In this document: one piece after another, positions 8,939 to 18,021 of the stretch | Layout of the letters: every line of letters begins with the position of its first letter | How positions within the stretch are numbered: position 1 is the first letter of the stretch | DNA from: Bifidobacterium ruminantium DSM 6489 | Lineage (GTDB): Bacteria; Actinomycetota; Actinomycetes; Actinomycetales; Bifidobacteriaceae | DNA: 64,000 nucleotides | Direction: 5' to 3' | NCBI RefSeq assembly: GCF_000770925.1 | Contig: NZ_JDTK01000002.1 | Coordinates: 124,001 to 188,000, forward strand | Made by a program: the position numbers and the translations under genes | Notes under the pieces: model-generated | Told to the model about the DNA's origin: nothing | Database searches by the model: none | The model's input: only the letters and a program-made list of their open reading frames with translations

Positions 8939-9739
8939 GTGAAGAAACTGGTGTTCGATTATGAGATGAAACTCTCGTTCAGCTCGCCTGTGACCGACCA
9001 TCGTTTCCAATTGCGCTGTATTCCGGCGACCGGTCCGCGTCAACAGGTGATCGATGTGGTCGTCAAGCTCGAACCGGAAACGGAGCTTGAGACCACCATA
9101 GACTCCTTCGATTCCGTGGTGATGACCGGGTTCATCCCCGAACCACACACCGTGTTCAATTATTCGGTGACGGGCATTGCCTTCGTGGACAACGCGCATA
9201 TCAAATCCGAGATATACAAGCCGCTATATCGGTTCAATTCGGCCTTGACGGTGCCGGGGCCCGCCATCGGGAAACTGATCGACATATGCAAGGCCCGTAT
9301 TGGGACTTTGCCGTCCGACAGCACTCCCATCGACCAAGCCAAGGTAGTGATGGACGAAGTGTACCGCGCGTTCGTCTACACCCCGGCATCCACCACCATC
9401 CGCACCACCGCCGAGGAGGCGTTCGCGCAACGCAAAGGCGTGTGCCAGGATTACGCGCACGTTATGCTGGCGGTCTGCCGCCATGTCGGTCTCGCCGCAA
9501 GGTACATCGCGGGTTTGCTGTGCGGCGAAGGCGCCACGCATGCATGGGTGGAGGTCTACTATGACGGGCGCTGGATCGGCTTGGATCCGACGCATAATCG
9601 CATGGTCGACGACAACTACATCACCATCGCCCACGGCCGTGACTACCGCGACTGCATGCTCGACATCGGCATCTTCTCCGGATGCGATGTGCGGCAGAGC
9701 CAGTGGGTGAATGCCTCCGTGCATGAACGGGACGCGTAG
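8939..9739 (+). CDS. Transglutaminase-like (papain-fold) protein with bacterial N-terminal domain
   Basis: A 266-residue protein with an N-terminal beta-rich transglutaminase-associated domain (KKLVFDYEMKLSFSSPV) and a transglutaminase core. The catalytic triad is visible: Cys in QRKGVCQDYAHVML, His in GATHAWVEVYY and Asp in WIGLDPTHN. It has no signal peptide, so it should act in the cytosol. Such proteins co-occur with ATP-grasp/alpha-E genes and may hydrolyse the peptide-like product those enzymes make; that is inference from gene context. GTG start preceded by GAGGAGA. Confidence 0.88.
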   Translation: MKKLVFDYEMKLSFSSPVTDHRFQLRCIPATGPRQQVIDVVVKLEPETELETTIDSFDSVVMTGFIPEPHTVFNYSVTGIAFVDNAHIKSEIYKPLYRFNSALTVPGPAIGKLIDICKARIGTLPSDSTPIDQAKVVMDEVYRAFVYTPASTTIRTTAEEAFAQRKGVCQDYAHVMLAVCRHVGLAARYIAGLLCGEGATHAWVEVYYDGRWIGLDPTHNRMVDDNYITIAHGRDYRDCMLDIGIFSGCDVRQSQWVNASVHERDA

Positions 9740-9811
9740 TCGCGCATGGGCGGAATATGGACGTCCAATGACATGCGCAAGGCAGTGAACAAGGAATAAA
9801 CAAGAACAAAC

Positions 9812-9845
9812 AAAAAAGGCTGGAACGCCATTGTTCCAACCTTTA
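9812..9845 (-). terminator. Terminator of the tRNA-Ser(CGA) gene
   Basis: On the minus strand, AAGGTTGGAAC pairs with GTTCCAGCCTT and is followed by TTTTTG. It lies directly downstream of the minus-strand tRNA and may also act on the convergent transglutaminase transcript. Confidence 0.88.
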
Positions 9846-9853
9846 TTGCTGTG

Positions 9854-9939
9854 CGGATAAGGCGAGATTCGAACTCGCGGAGGGGTTCGCCCTCACACGC
9901 TTTCGAGGCGTGCTCCTTAGACCGCTCGGACACTTATCC
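9854..9939 (-). tRNA. tRNA-Ser (anticodon CGA)
   Basis: The minus strand folds into a type II tRNA. The acceptor GGATAAG pairs with CTTATCC, and the anticodon stem GCACGC/GCGTGT encloses loop CTCGAAA with anticodon CGA. A long variable arm follows, and the T arm carries GTTCGAATC. The 3' CCA is not encoded. It reads UCG serine codons. Confidence 0.95.
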
Positions 9940-10068
9940 ATTCGTTGCCTGAGAACAAGCAACTTGACTATTTTGCCACAGCATCGGCGATTGTCAAATC
10001 GATGGTGCTTGGATGGCGGAATTTCAGGCGTGTCACGTTGCACGTCCGTCGCGTCCCTGTTTTGCCCG

Positions 10069-10935
10069 CTATTGCGCGTCCTTTCCGAACAGCGCCCCGT
10101 CGAAGGACGGATAGCCCCAGTCGAGCGCCAATTCGACACGGTCGGCGATCAGCCCGGCAAGCACGCCGAGGGACTGCTCCCTCGCGCTCGTCGATTGCGA
10201 TTCCGCTGCATTGGAGCTTTTCCCGATCGCGGCGATCTCAGCGCGCGCGCAGTTCATTTCGATGGTGGCGTCGGTGGGTGCCAGGAAGCCGGTCGCCGGA
10301 TCGACGATCGTGTCGGGATTGGCGAGCAGGTTGGTCGTGTCGTACGTTTTTTTACGGTTGTCGTCGCCGCCGGAGAAAGAAACGAGCCGCTGCGACGTCG
10401 TCTTGTGCCGATCCGCGATGTCGAGGGTCGCGTGGCCGATGGAACGTGCGGCGAACAGCGTCATCGCGAATCCGGCCTTGTCCTCGGCCTTGGCCATCGC
10501 ATCAAGCGATGCGGAATCGACGTCGAGCGATTCGATGTCGTCGAAACGGGACAGTGTGATCGGATCTTCTGCAATCGACAGCTGGTCAGCCAGCGTGCGT
10601 GCGATATGCCGTGCCCTCGCGCTGCGCAATGTGCCGTCGGCGAAACGTGACGGGCAGTATGCGGCGGTATCCGTCCATGATGAGATCGCCTGGTGCGCCG
10701 CGAAATAGCGCCGGATGACGAGCTGATGTTGGTCAAGTGCGACGGCGTCGTTTTTGGAGGCGTCGAGATACGCTTTTTCGCAGGGACTCTGCTGCTGTTC
10801 TGCTTCGTCTTTGCCCGCGATACGCGGCATGGAGCAGGCCGTCAGCGATGACAGCGCGAGTCCGACGCAGAGGATCGCGCAGACGCGTTTCGCGATGGAA
10901 AGAACCGGACGAAGGGAAGGGGAACGTGTCTGCAT
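10069..10935 (-). CDS. Putative secreted lipoprotein of unknown function
   Basis: A 288-residue protein with basic N-terminus, hydrophobic stretch and lipobox LTAC at about residues 31-34 (SSLTACSMP). It is predicted to be lipid-anchored on the outer face of the membrane. The remainder is Ala/Asp-rich and mostly helical; no enzymatic motif was recognised. No ribosome-binding site precedes the ATG, but TATTCT (minus strand, 10944-10949) ends 8 nt upstream, which fits leaderless initiation. It is divergent from nusA with 77 bp between starts, so the promoters lie close together. Confidence 0.75.
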   Translation of the reverse strand: MQTRSPSLRPVLSIAKRVCAILCVGLALSSLTACSMPRIAGKDEAEQQQSPCEKAYLDASKNDAVALDQHQLVIRRYFAAHQAISSWTDTAAYCPSRFADGTLRSARARHIARTLADQLSIAEDPITLSRFDDIESLDVDSASLDAMAKAEDKAGFAMTLFAARSIGHATLDIADRHKTTSQRLVSFSGGDDNRKKTYDTTNLLANPDTIVDPATGFLAPTDATIEMNCARAEIAAIGKSSNAAESQSTSAREQSLGVLAGLIADRVELALDWGYPSFDGALFGKDAQ

Positions 10936-11012
10936 GAATCATTAGAATAATATCCGACTGTGACCATTGGGCCATGCGCTCGGAATAACTTCATATAGGA
11001 GGTCTTGGAAGT

Positions 11013-12065
11013 ATGGAACTGGACCTGGCAGGAATGCACCAGCTCGCCGCTGGGCAGGGAATCGATCCCGAGACGCTGGATGCCGCACTCTCGGAAGCAT
11101 TGCGACTGGCATATCTGAAAACACCGCACGCCGCGAAGCATGCCCGCGTGGAGCTCGATCCGCGCGCCGGAAGCTTCACCGTCTGGGCCCAGGACGAAAT
11201 TCCTGGCGAACCGACTGAGGACAATCCGCATCCCGCGCCGACCTTGGGCGAGGAATATGACGACACCCCGCATGATTTCGGCCGGCTGGCCGCCGCGACC
11301 GCTCGTCAGGTGATCAGCCAGCTGTTCCGCAAGGCCGAGGACGACAAGGTGTTCGGCGCGTTCTCCGGACAGAAGGGCAAGCTCATCACCGGCATCGTCC
11401 AGCAGGATGTCAAGGATACGTCCAACGTGCATGTGGCGGTCGGCGACGTTGAGGCGTTGCTGCCGCGCCGTGAGCAGGTGCCTGGCGAACGCTACCGTCA
11501 TGGTGAGCGCATCCGCGTGTATGTGGTGAACGTGGCTCGAGGCCTGAAGGGACCGGAAATCGTAGTGTCCCGCTCCCATCCGGAGCTGGTTCGCCGCCTG
11601 TTCGAACGTGAGGTTCCGGAGCTGGTCTCCGGCGCGGTTTCGATTATGGCCATCGCACGTGAGGCCGGCGCCCGCACCAAGATCGCCGTCCGCGCCAACA
11701 CCGAGGGCGTCAATCCTAAGGGCGCTCTGATCGGCCCCGGCGGAGCCCGCGTGCGCGCCGTCATGGAGAACCTTGGTCCCGAGAAGATCGACATCGTCGA
11801 TTGGTCCGCGGATCCGGCGAAATTCGTCGCCGCGGCGCTGTCCCCGGCGGTCGCCACCGGCGTGCAGGTGATCAGCGAGAAGAACAAGACCGCGATCGCC
11901 TTCATCCACGATGACCAGCTGTCCCTCGCCATCGGCAAGGAAGGACAGAACGCGCGTCTCGCCGCCAAGCTGACCGGTTGGAAGATCGGCATCGAATCAG
12001 CCGAGGCGCATGCCAAGAAGATGGCGGAGCAGGCGGACCATTCCGACGCCGAAACCGCGGAATAA
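11013..12065 (+). CDS. nusA: Transcription termination/antitermination protein NusA
   Basis: NusA binds RNA polymerase and nascent RNA and modulates pausing and termination. The 350-residue protein has the N-terminal polymerase-binding domain, an S1 domain (residues about 120-190, GKLITGIVQQDVKDTSNVHV) and KH domains with NPKGALIGPGGARVRAV and LSLAIGKEGQNARLAAKLTGW. It lacks the acidic C-terminal repeats of proteobacterial NusA, as is typical of actinobacteria. ATG preceded by AGGAGGTC. It heads the nusA-infB-rbfA-truB run. Confidence 0.97.
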   Translation: MELDLAGMHQLAAGQGIDPETLDAALSEALRLAYLKTPHAAKHARVELDPRAGSFTVWAQDEIPGEPTEDNPHPAPTLGEEYDDTPHDFGRLAAATARQVISQLFRKAEDDKVFGAFSGQKGKLITGIVQQDVKDTSNVHVAVGDVEALLPRREQVPGERYRHGERIRVYVVNVARGLKGPEIVVSRSHPELVRRLFEREVPELVSGAVSIMAIAREAGARTKIAVRANTEGVNPKGALIGPGGARVRAVMENLGPEKIDIVDWSADPAKFVAAALSPAVATGVQVISEKNKTAIAFIHDDQLSLAIGKEGQNARLAAKLTGWKIGIESAEAHAKKMAEQADHSDAETAE

Positions 12066-12277
12066 ACAACACTTCCAGCAACCAACAAGCCCGTGGGTGT
12101 ACAATCCACGGGCTTGAGTATGCTGGACTCGACAGTCCAAAGCGCGTCGGCCAAGCTGCCGCGCCCAGGGAAAAGACGAGGTATCACGAACATGGTTGCA
12201 CGATGAGAAGGAACAAGCTCGCCGTGAATCAGTAGTGGTCGCGCCCGTATGCGCGCGGCCCGGGATAGGAGAATTGA
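12066..12277 (+). promoter_or_regulatory. nusA-infB intergenic region with hairpin
   Basis: AAGCCCGTGG (12087-12096) pairs with CCACGGGCTT (12106-12115) but no T-run follows. A TATGCT -10-like hexamer lies at 12119-12124. In many bacteria this interval carries ylxR; no convincing YlxR reading frame (RTCxGC-type motif) was found here. A second GC-rich palindrome CGCGCCCGTATGCGCGCGG lies close to the infB start. Confidence 0.4.
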
Positions 12278-15049
12278 GTGCCGAAAGCACGCGTATATGA
12301 ACTTGCCAAGCAACTTGGCGTCGATAGCAAAACCGTTTTGAACAAACTTGAGGCGATGGGCGAATTCGTGAAGTCCGCATCGTCCACCGTTGAACCCCCT
12401 GTCGCACGTAGGCTGAAAGCCGCATTCGCATCCAACGCGCAGGGCAACGCATCCGAATCCAAGAAGTCTTCTGCGCCGGCTAGGAAGCCGGCTCCGCAGC
12501 CTTCCCATTCCGCACCGCGTCCGGGCGCTGCGGCAGGCACGCCGAAGCCGTCCGCGCCGGCTACTCCGAAGCCGCATCGTCCTGGCTCCAGGTCCGAAGC
12601 GCCGAAGCCGGGCCAGCGCGCCCCGCGTCCGGGCGAATCCCGTCAGCATGGCAATCGCAACAACGGCAACTCCCCACGTCCGCAGGGAGACGAACGCCAT
12701 CAGTCCGGTCGTCCTTCGGCCGTGCCGGGACCTCGTTCCCAGCACGGCAACGCCCCGCAGGGCGGCAATGGCGCGAAGCCGCATACTCCGGGACCGCGTC
12801 CGGGCAATAATCCGTTCAGCCGCAAGCAGGGCATGCACGCCCCGACTCCCAGCGATATCCCGCGTCCGCATCCGATGGCCCGTCCGACCGTCAACAATGG
12901 CGAGGGACGTCGTGGTGGCCGTCCGGGCCAGCGCGGCGGATTCCGTGGCCGTCCGGGTCAGGGCGGAGCGAAGCCGGGACAGTGGGGACAGCATCGTCCG
13001 GGCCAGGGCGGTCAGCGTCCCGCCGGCGGCAACCGTTTCGGTGGCAACAGCGGTGGATTCCAGGGCGGCAACAGCGCCCCGAGCAACGGTCCGGCACGTG
13101 GCGGACGTGGACGTGGCGGCGCTGCCGGCGCGTTCGGCCGTCAGGGAGGCAAGTCCTCGAAGGCCCGCAAGAACCGTCTGGCGAAGCGTCATGAATTCCA
13201 GGAGATGAAGGCTCCGGTCATCGGTGGCGTGCGTATTCCGACCGGCAACGGACAGGAAGTCCGTCTGCGTCAGGGCGCGTCCCTCGCCGATCTGGCCGAG
13301 AAGATCAACGTCAATCCGGCGGCTCTGGTCACAGTGCTGTTCCATCTCGGTGAGATGGCCACGGCCACCCAGTCCCTGGATGAGGCCACCTTCCAGATCC
13401 TCGGCGAGGAAATCGGCTGGAACATCAAGATCGTGTCCGCCGAAGAGGAGGACAAGGAGCTGCTGCAGCAGTTCGACATCAACCTTGATGAAGAGGAGCT
13501 GCAGGAGGACGAGGATCTGAAGCCGCGTCCTCCGGTCGTCACCGTCATGGGCCATGTCGATCACGGTAAGACCCGACTGCTGGACACCATCCGCCGCACC
13601 AACGTCATCGAAGGTGAGGCCGGCGGCATCACCCAGCGCATCGGCGCATACCAGGTGACTGTCAACCTCGAGGGTGAGCCGCGTAAGATCACGTTCCTCG
13701 ATACCCCGGGCCACGAAGCCTTCACCGCCATGCGTGCCCGTGGCGCCGAGCTCACCGACATCGCGATCCTCGTGGTCGCCGCCGATGACGGCGTGATGCC
13801 GCAGACCGTGGAAGCCATCAACCATGCGCAGGCCGCGCATGTGCCGATCGTGGTGGCCGTCAACAAGATCGATAAGCAGGGCGCGAACCCGGAGAAGGTC
13901 CGCGGACAGCTCACCGAATACGGCCTGGTTCCGGAGGAGTACGGCGGCAACACCATGTTCGTCGACATCTCCGCGAAGCAGGGCACCAACGTCGACAAGC
14001 TGCTCGAAGCGGTGCTGCTCACCGCCGACGCGGAACTCGACCTGCGTGCCAATCCGGATATGGACGCCCGCGGCGCCACCGTCGAAGCCCGACTCGACAA
14101 GGGTCGTGGCGCGGTGGCCACGGTGCTGGTGCAGTCCGGTACCCTCCATATCGGCGACGCCATCGTGGCCGGCACCTCCTATGGTCGTGTCCGCGCCATG
14201 CTTGACGAGAACGGCAAGCACATGAAGGAAGCCGGTCCGTCCACGCCTGTGCAGGTGCTGGGTCTGACCTCCGTGCCGACCGCAGGCGACCTCTTCCTGG
14301 TGGCCTCCGACGATCGCACCGCGCGTCAGATCGCCGAAAAGCGTCAGGCCACCGAACGTGCCGCCCAGCTGGCCAAGCGCCGCAAGGTCGTTTCGCTCGA
14401 AAGCCTCAAGGAGCAGTTCGCCAAGTCCGAGGTGGATATGCTCAACATCGTCATCAAGGGCGATTCCTCCGGCTCCGTCGAGGCGCTGGAAGATTCCTTG
14501 ATGAAGATCGAGGTGTCCGACGAGGTCGGCATCCAGGTGATCCACCGCGGTGTCGGCGCCATCACCCAGAACGATGTCAACCTGGCCACCGTGGACAAGG
14601 CCGTCATCATCGGCTTCAACGTCCGCCCGAACCGTCAGGTGGCCGATCTGGCCGAGCGCGAAGGCGTGGAGATCAAGTACTACTCGGTCATCTACAAGGC
14701 CATCGAGGATATCGAGGCATCCCTCAAGGGCATGCTCAAGCCGGAATTCGAAGAGGTCGTCACCTCCCATTCCGAGATCCGCGAGATCTTCCGCTCCTCC
14801 AAGTTCGGCAACATCGCCGGCGTCATGGTTCAGGACGGCGAAGTCAAGCGCGGTACGAAGTGCCGTATCCTGCGCAACGGCATCGCTACCGTCAACGACC
14901 TCGAGATCTCCTCGCTGCGTCGTTTCAAGGACGATGTGCAGTCCGTCAAGGAAGGCTACGAGGCGGGCATCAACCTCGGCTCCTTCAACGACATCGAGAT
15001 CGGTGACATCATCGAGACCTTCGAGATGCGCGAGATCGAGCGCAAGTAG
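12278..15049 (+). CDS. infB: Translation initiation factor IF-2
   Basis: IF-2 is the GTPase that recruits initiator tRNA and promotes subunit joining. The 923-residue protein has an N-terminal domain starting [20 protein letters not shown], then about 250 residues rich in Pro, Gly, Arg, Gln and Asn. A second IF2N domain and the G domain follow, with [17 protein letters not shown] and NKID. Domains II-IV end in [19 protein letters not shown]. The low-complexity linker with GGxRG-like repeats is typical of actinobacterial IF-2 but long. GTG start after AGGAGA. Confidence 0.97.
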   Translation: MPKARVYELAKQLGVDSKTVLNKLEAMGEFVKSASSTVEPPVARRLKAAFASNAQGNASESKKSSAPARKPAPQPSHSAPRPGAAAGTPKPSAPATPKPHRPGSRSEAPKPGQRAPRPGESRQHGNRNNGNSPRPQGDERHQSGRPSAVPGPRSQHGNAPQGGNGAKPHTPGPRPGNNPFSRKQGMHAPTPSDIPRPHPMARPTVNNGEGRRGGRPGQRGGFRGRPGQGGAKPGQWGQHRPGQGGQRPAGGNRFGGNSGGFQGGNSAPSNGPARGGRGRGGAAGAFGRQGGKSSKARKNRLAKRHEFQEMKAPVIGGVRIPTGNGQEVRLRQGASLADLAEKINVNPAALVTVLFHLGEMATATQSLDEATFQILGEEIGWNIKIVSAEEEDKELLQQFDINLDEEELQEDEDLKPRPPVVTVMGHVDHGKTRLLDTIRRTNVIEGEAGGITQRIGAYQVTVNLEGEPRKITFLDTPGHEAFTAMRARGAELTDIAILVVAADDGVMPQTVEAINHAQAAHVPIVVAVNKIDKQGANPEKVRGQLTEYGLVPEEYGGNTMFVDISAKQGTNVDKLLEAVLLTADAELDLRANPDMDARGATVEARLDKGRGAVATVLVQSGTLHIGDAIVAGTSYGRVRAMLDENGKHMKEAGPSTPVQVLGLTSVPTAGDLFLVASDDRTARQIAEKRQATERAAQLAKRRKVVSLESLKEQFAKSEVDMLNIVIKGDSSGSVEALEDSLMKIEVSDEVGIQVIHRGVGAITQNDVNLATVDKAVIIGFNVRPNRQVADLAEREGVEIKYYSVIYKAIEDIEASLKGMLKPEFEEVVTSHSEIREIFRSSKFGNIAGVMVQDGEVKRGTKCRILRNGIATVNDLEISSLRRFKDDVQSVKEGYEAGINLGSFNDIEIGDIIETFEMREIERK

Positions 15050-15089
15050 TCGAACGCTTCGTTCTCCGGAACGATAAGACATCAAAAAA

Positions 15090-15126
15090 GGAACGCCCAC
15101 AGCCGGTTCACGACTGCGGGCGTTCC
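15090..15126 (-). terminator. Hairpin between infB and rbfA with U-tract on the minus strand
   Basis: GGAACGCCC at 15090-15098 pairs with GGGCGTTCC at 15118-15126. The adjacent homopolymer is AAAAAA on the + strand side, so it would act as a Rho-independent terminator for minus-strand transcription, although both neighbours are + strand genes. On the + strand it is only a hairpin. Confidence 0.5.
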
Positions 15127-15160
15127 GTGATACAACACGAACTTTCATCAAAGGAAACCA

Positions 15161-15664
15161 ATGGCAGGAACCAATCCCCGCGCCGCGCGCATCGCGGCGC
15201 TGATCCAGCGCGTGATCGCATCCTCCATGGAGGCGCAGCTGCATGACAAGCGTCTCGCCAACGTGACCATCACCGAGGTGCGCGTCACCAACGATCTGCA
15301 GATCGCGAAGGTCTACTGGACCCAGCTCGGCCATGAGGGTCACGAGCAGGGCGAACGCCGCCGCGCGCAGCAGGCTCTGAACCAGGCGAAGGGACGTCTG
15401 CGCTCCCTAGTGGGCACCAAGGCCGGCCTGCGTCTCACCCCGCAGCTGGAATTCATCTTCGACGAGGTGCCGGGAGAGGCGCATGAGATCGAGGACATTC
15501 TCGCGCTGGCCCGCAAGCGCGACGAGGAGCTCGCCAAGGCGCGGGCCAACGCGCAGTACGCCGGCGACGCCGACCCGTACAAGCATGATGACGAGTCCGA
15601 CGATGACGATTTCGACGATGACGATGACGTCGAAGTCGAGGATTGGGACGATGACGAAGCCTGA
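15161..15664 (+). CDS. rbfA: Ribosome-binding factor A
   Basis: RbfA is a KH-fold protein needed for late 30S maturation and 16S 5'-end processing. The 167-residue product starts MAGTNPRAARIAALIQRVIA and contains TITEVRVTNDLQIAKVYWTQ and the C-terminal LRLTPQLEFIFDEVPGEAHEIEDIL. After residue about 130 it has an Asp-rich tail. It ends 14 nt inside truB, implying translational coupling. AAAGGAAACC precedes the ATG. Confidence 0.96.
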   Translation: MAGTNPRAARIAALIQRVIASSMEAQLHDKRLANVTITEVRVTNDLQIAKVYWTQLGHEGHEQGERRRAQQALNQAKGRLRSLVGTKAGLRLTPQLEFIFDEVPGEAHEIEDILALARKRDEELAKARANAQYAGDADPYKHDDESDDDDFDDDDDVEVEDWDDDEA

Positions 15665-16709
15665 TATCTCCGGCCTGCTGGTCATCGACAAGCCGCGTGG
15701 CATCACCAGTCACGACGTCGTCGCCGCCGTGCGGGGAGCGCTGCACATGAAGCGTGTCGGCCATGCCGGTACGCTCGACCCGATGGCCACCGGAGTGCTG
15801 GTGGTCGGTTTCGGCAACGCCACCCGTCTGCTCAACTACATCGTTGACCACGACAAGACGTATCTGGCCACCATCAGGCTCGGCCAGCGCACCGACACGG
15901 ACGACGCGGACGGCGAACTGCTGCCGATGGAACGGATCGCGACTACGTTTCCCTCCCGTCGGACCGTCGAGAAGACCATCGCCGAACGTTTCACCGGGCG
16001 CATCGAACAGGTGCCGAACTCCTATTCGGCCATCAAAATCAACGGCCAGCGTGCATACGATCTGGCACGCGAAGGCAAGGATGTGGATCTCAAGGCACGT
16101 CCGGTGACCATTTCGGAATTCCACGTCTCCGCTGTGCGCTACGGCTATGCCTCGTCCGCACGCGCGGGCGCTCCACTTGCCGTAGCGGCCGATATTTCCC
16201 CGGATGAGGCTTGGAAAGCCGGCACGGCGGAACCAGGCATGCAGCCGGTTATGGAAATCGATGTGCGGGTGGCCTGCTCGGCGGGCACCTATATCCGTGC
16301 GCTGGGCCGTGATCTAGGCGAGGAGCTCGGTCTCGGAGGCCATCTGACGATGTTGCGGCGCATCCGCGTCGGACGATTCTCGGTGGACGCACCGAACGTC
16401 ATGACCGCGCATGCGGAATCCAAAACCTTCACCAATCGTGATGGCGTCGAAGTGACACGCAACCGTGCGGTGCTCGACGACGCCGACCATGCGGCCGACC
16501 ACGCGCTCGACCTGGTCGCCAGCGCCGCCGTCTCCATGGACATGCTGCCAGTGAGCGGACGGGAGGCGACGGACCTGCGGTTCGGACGCAGAATCGCCCG
16601 GGATATCCGCGGAACCATGGCGGCATACGTTCCCGAAACCAACGATTTGGTCGCGATCGTCGAACGGGCTAAAAAAGGCGAGGCCAAGCCGGTCGCGGTA
16701 TTCAACTGA
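15651..16709 (+). CDS. truB: tRNA pseudouridine(55) synthase TruB
   Basis: Makes pseudouridine 55 in the T-arm of tRNAs. The 352-residue protein begins MTKPDISGLLVIDKPRGITS and has the catalytic motif GHAGTLDPMATGVLVVG with the nucleophilic Asp. QVPNSYSAIKINGQRAYDLAR and CSAGTYIRALGRDLGEELG follow. The ATG at 15651 lies inside the end of rbfA, giving a 14-nt overlap. The C-terminus is longer than in E. coli, with residues 300-352 forming a PUA-like extension. Confidence 0.96.
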   Translation: MTKPDISGLLVIDKPRGITSHDVVAAVRGALHMKRVGHAGTLDPMATGVLVVGFGNATRLLNYIVDHDKTYLATIRLGQRTDTDDADGELLPMERIATTFPSRRTVEKTIAERFTGRIEQVPNSYSAIKINGQRAYDLAREGKDVDLKARPVTISEFHVSAVRYGYASSARAGAPLAVAADISPDEAWKAGTAEPGMQPVMEIDVRVACSAGTYIRALGRDLGEELGLGGHLTMLRRIRVGRFSVDAPNVMTAHAESKTFTNRDGVEVTRNRAVLDDADHAADHALDLVASAAVSMDMLPVSGREATDLRFGRRIARDIRGTMAAYVPETNDLVAIVERAKKGEAKPVAVFN

Positions 16710-16786
16710 ACCATGGGCCGGCCCGAACCGTCATATGACGGACCGGCGGATCGACAGACAGAGACAAACCACAACAAGAAGGACAT

Positions 16787-18004
16787 ATGAAAACGATCAC
16801 GCTTACCCCCGATGCCAACGGCATGGTGGATTGGCCAACCCTGAGCAACGACAAGAAATCCGTGGTGACCGTCGGGTCTTTCGACGGCATGCATCAGGGC
16901 CATCAGGCGGTCATCCGCCGTGTGGCCGAACTCGCCGAGCAGGAGAAGGCGTTCTCCGTGGTGGTGCTGTTCGATCCACGCCCTGCGATGGCGCACGCGT
17001 ATGCGGCCCAGCATGACGGTCAGGATCCGGAAGCCGGCGTGCGCGACGCCGAAGCGCTGACCAGCGTGGACGAGCGCCTGCGCGCCATCGACGCCATCGG
17101 TGTGGACTACACGCTCATCGTGCGCTACACGATGGCGTTCGCGGCGAAATCGTACCGTTTCTTCCTCGGCCAGCTGGTCGGCAAGCTCGGCATGCGCACG
17201 TTGGTGCTCGGCTCCGACGCGGCCATGGGCGCGGAACGCGCGGGGAACGTGAAGGCCATTGAGAATCTTGCGCTCGCCACCGGCGTGTTCCAGCTGGATG
17301 TCGTGAACGATCTGGGACCGGGGGAGACCCGTGTGCCCGTCAACGCCAAGCCCGTCATGCCATCGGAGCCCGGCGAGCCCTCCGATCCGCTGGAAGGCGC
17401 CACGAAGGCCGAACGCCGCGCGTGGAGCAAGAAGCACCAGGCCAAGGCGGTTCGCGTGTGGAGCTCCACCAATGTGCGTTATCTGCTGGGACGAGGCCGC
17501 ATCAAGGACGCCGACGCGATTCTCGGACATGCGCACGCCGTGGAAGGCACCGTGGTGCATGGCGAGGAACGTGGCCGCACCATCGGATTCCCCACCGCCA
17601 ATCTCAGCGAGAACGTGGAGGGATACTTGCCAGTAGACGGCGTGTACGCCGGATGGCTGGTCGATCTGGGGGAGAAGCCGGCCGAAGCCGAAGAGAAGCC
17701 AGAGGACGGCGTATCCCGGCAATATGATTCGTCCTCGACGAACGCGCGTCTGACTGCGCAATCGCCGTATCGTTGGCCTGCCGCCATTTCCATCGGCACC
17801 AAACCCACATTCAACGAAAACGGCGACGCGCAGCGCGTGGTCGAAGCCTACGCCATCACCGACGATTGGCTGGATCTGTACGGCCATCAGGCACGTGTGG
17901 AATTCGTGGGCTTCCTGCGTCCGCAGATTAAATTCGATTCAGCCGACGACCTTGTCGCCGAGCTGAAGCGCAACGTCGAGGAGACGAAGCGTCTCACCGC
18001 GTGA
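16787..18004 (+). CDS. ribF: Bifunctional riboflavin kinase/FAD synthetase RibF
   Basis: Phosphorylates riboflavin to FMN and adenylates FMN to FAD. The N-terminal nucleotidyltransferase domain has VTVGSFDGMHQGHQAVIRRV and the C-terminal flavokinase domain has GRTIGFPTANLS. At 405 residues it is longer than the usual 300-340. Extra sequence lies around residues 185-215 (Pro/Glu-rich linker) and 290-325, just after the GVYAGW strand. It follows truB by 77 nt, as in many actinobacteria. An SD-like AAGAAGGA precedes the ATG. No FMN riboswitch was seen upstream. Confidence 0.95.
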   Translation: MKTITLTPDANGMVDWPTLSNDKKSVVTVGSFDGMHQGHQAVIRRVAELAEQEKAFSVVVLFDPRPAMAHAYAAQHDGQDPEAGVRDAEALTSVDERLRAIDAIGVDYTLIVRYTMAFAAKSYRFFLGQLVGKLGMRTLVLGSDAAMGAERAGNVKAIENLALATGVFQLDVVNDLGPGETRVPVNAKPVMPSEPGEPSDPLEGATKAERRAWSKKHQAKAVRVWSSTNVRYLLGRGRIKDADAILGHAHAVEGTVVHGEERGRTIGFPTANLSENVEGYLPVDGVYAGWLVDLGEKPAEAEEKPEDGVSRQYDSSSTNARLTAQSPYRWPAAISIGTKPTFNENGDAQRVVEAYAITDDWLDLYGHQARVEFVGFLRPQIKFDSADDLVAELKRNVEETKRLTA

Positions 18005-18021
18005 CGTTGTAGACGGTCCGG

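Noticed and set aside
12118-12235. A ylxR-like gene between nusA and infB.
   Set aside because: The short frames here lack the RTCxGC-type motif and are interrupted; I see only intergenic sequence.
11498-15343. A minus-strand open frame of about 1281 codons opposite nusA-infB-rbfA.
   Set aside because: It mirrors the codon structure of the real + strand genes in high-GC DNA, is full of low-complexity Asp/Gly/Leu/Arg stretches and has no family motif.
16710-16786. FMN riboswitch in front of ribF.
   Set aside because: The gap is only 77 nt and shows just a short CCGTCATATGACGG palindrome, with none of the conserved six-stem FMN aptamer.
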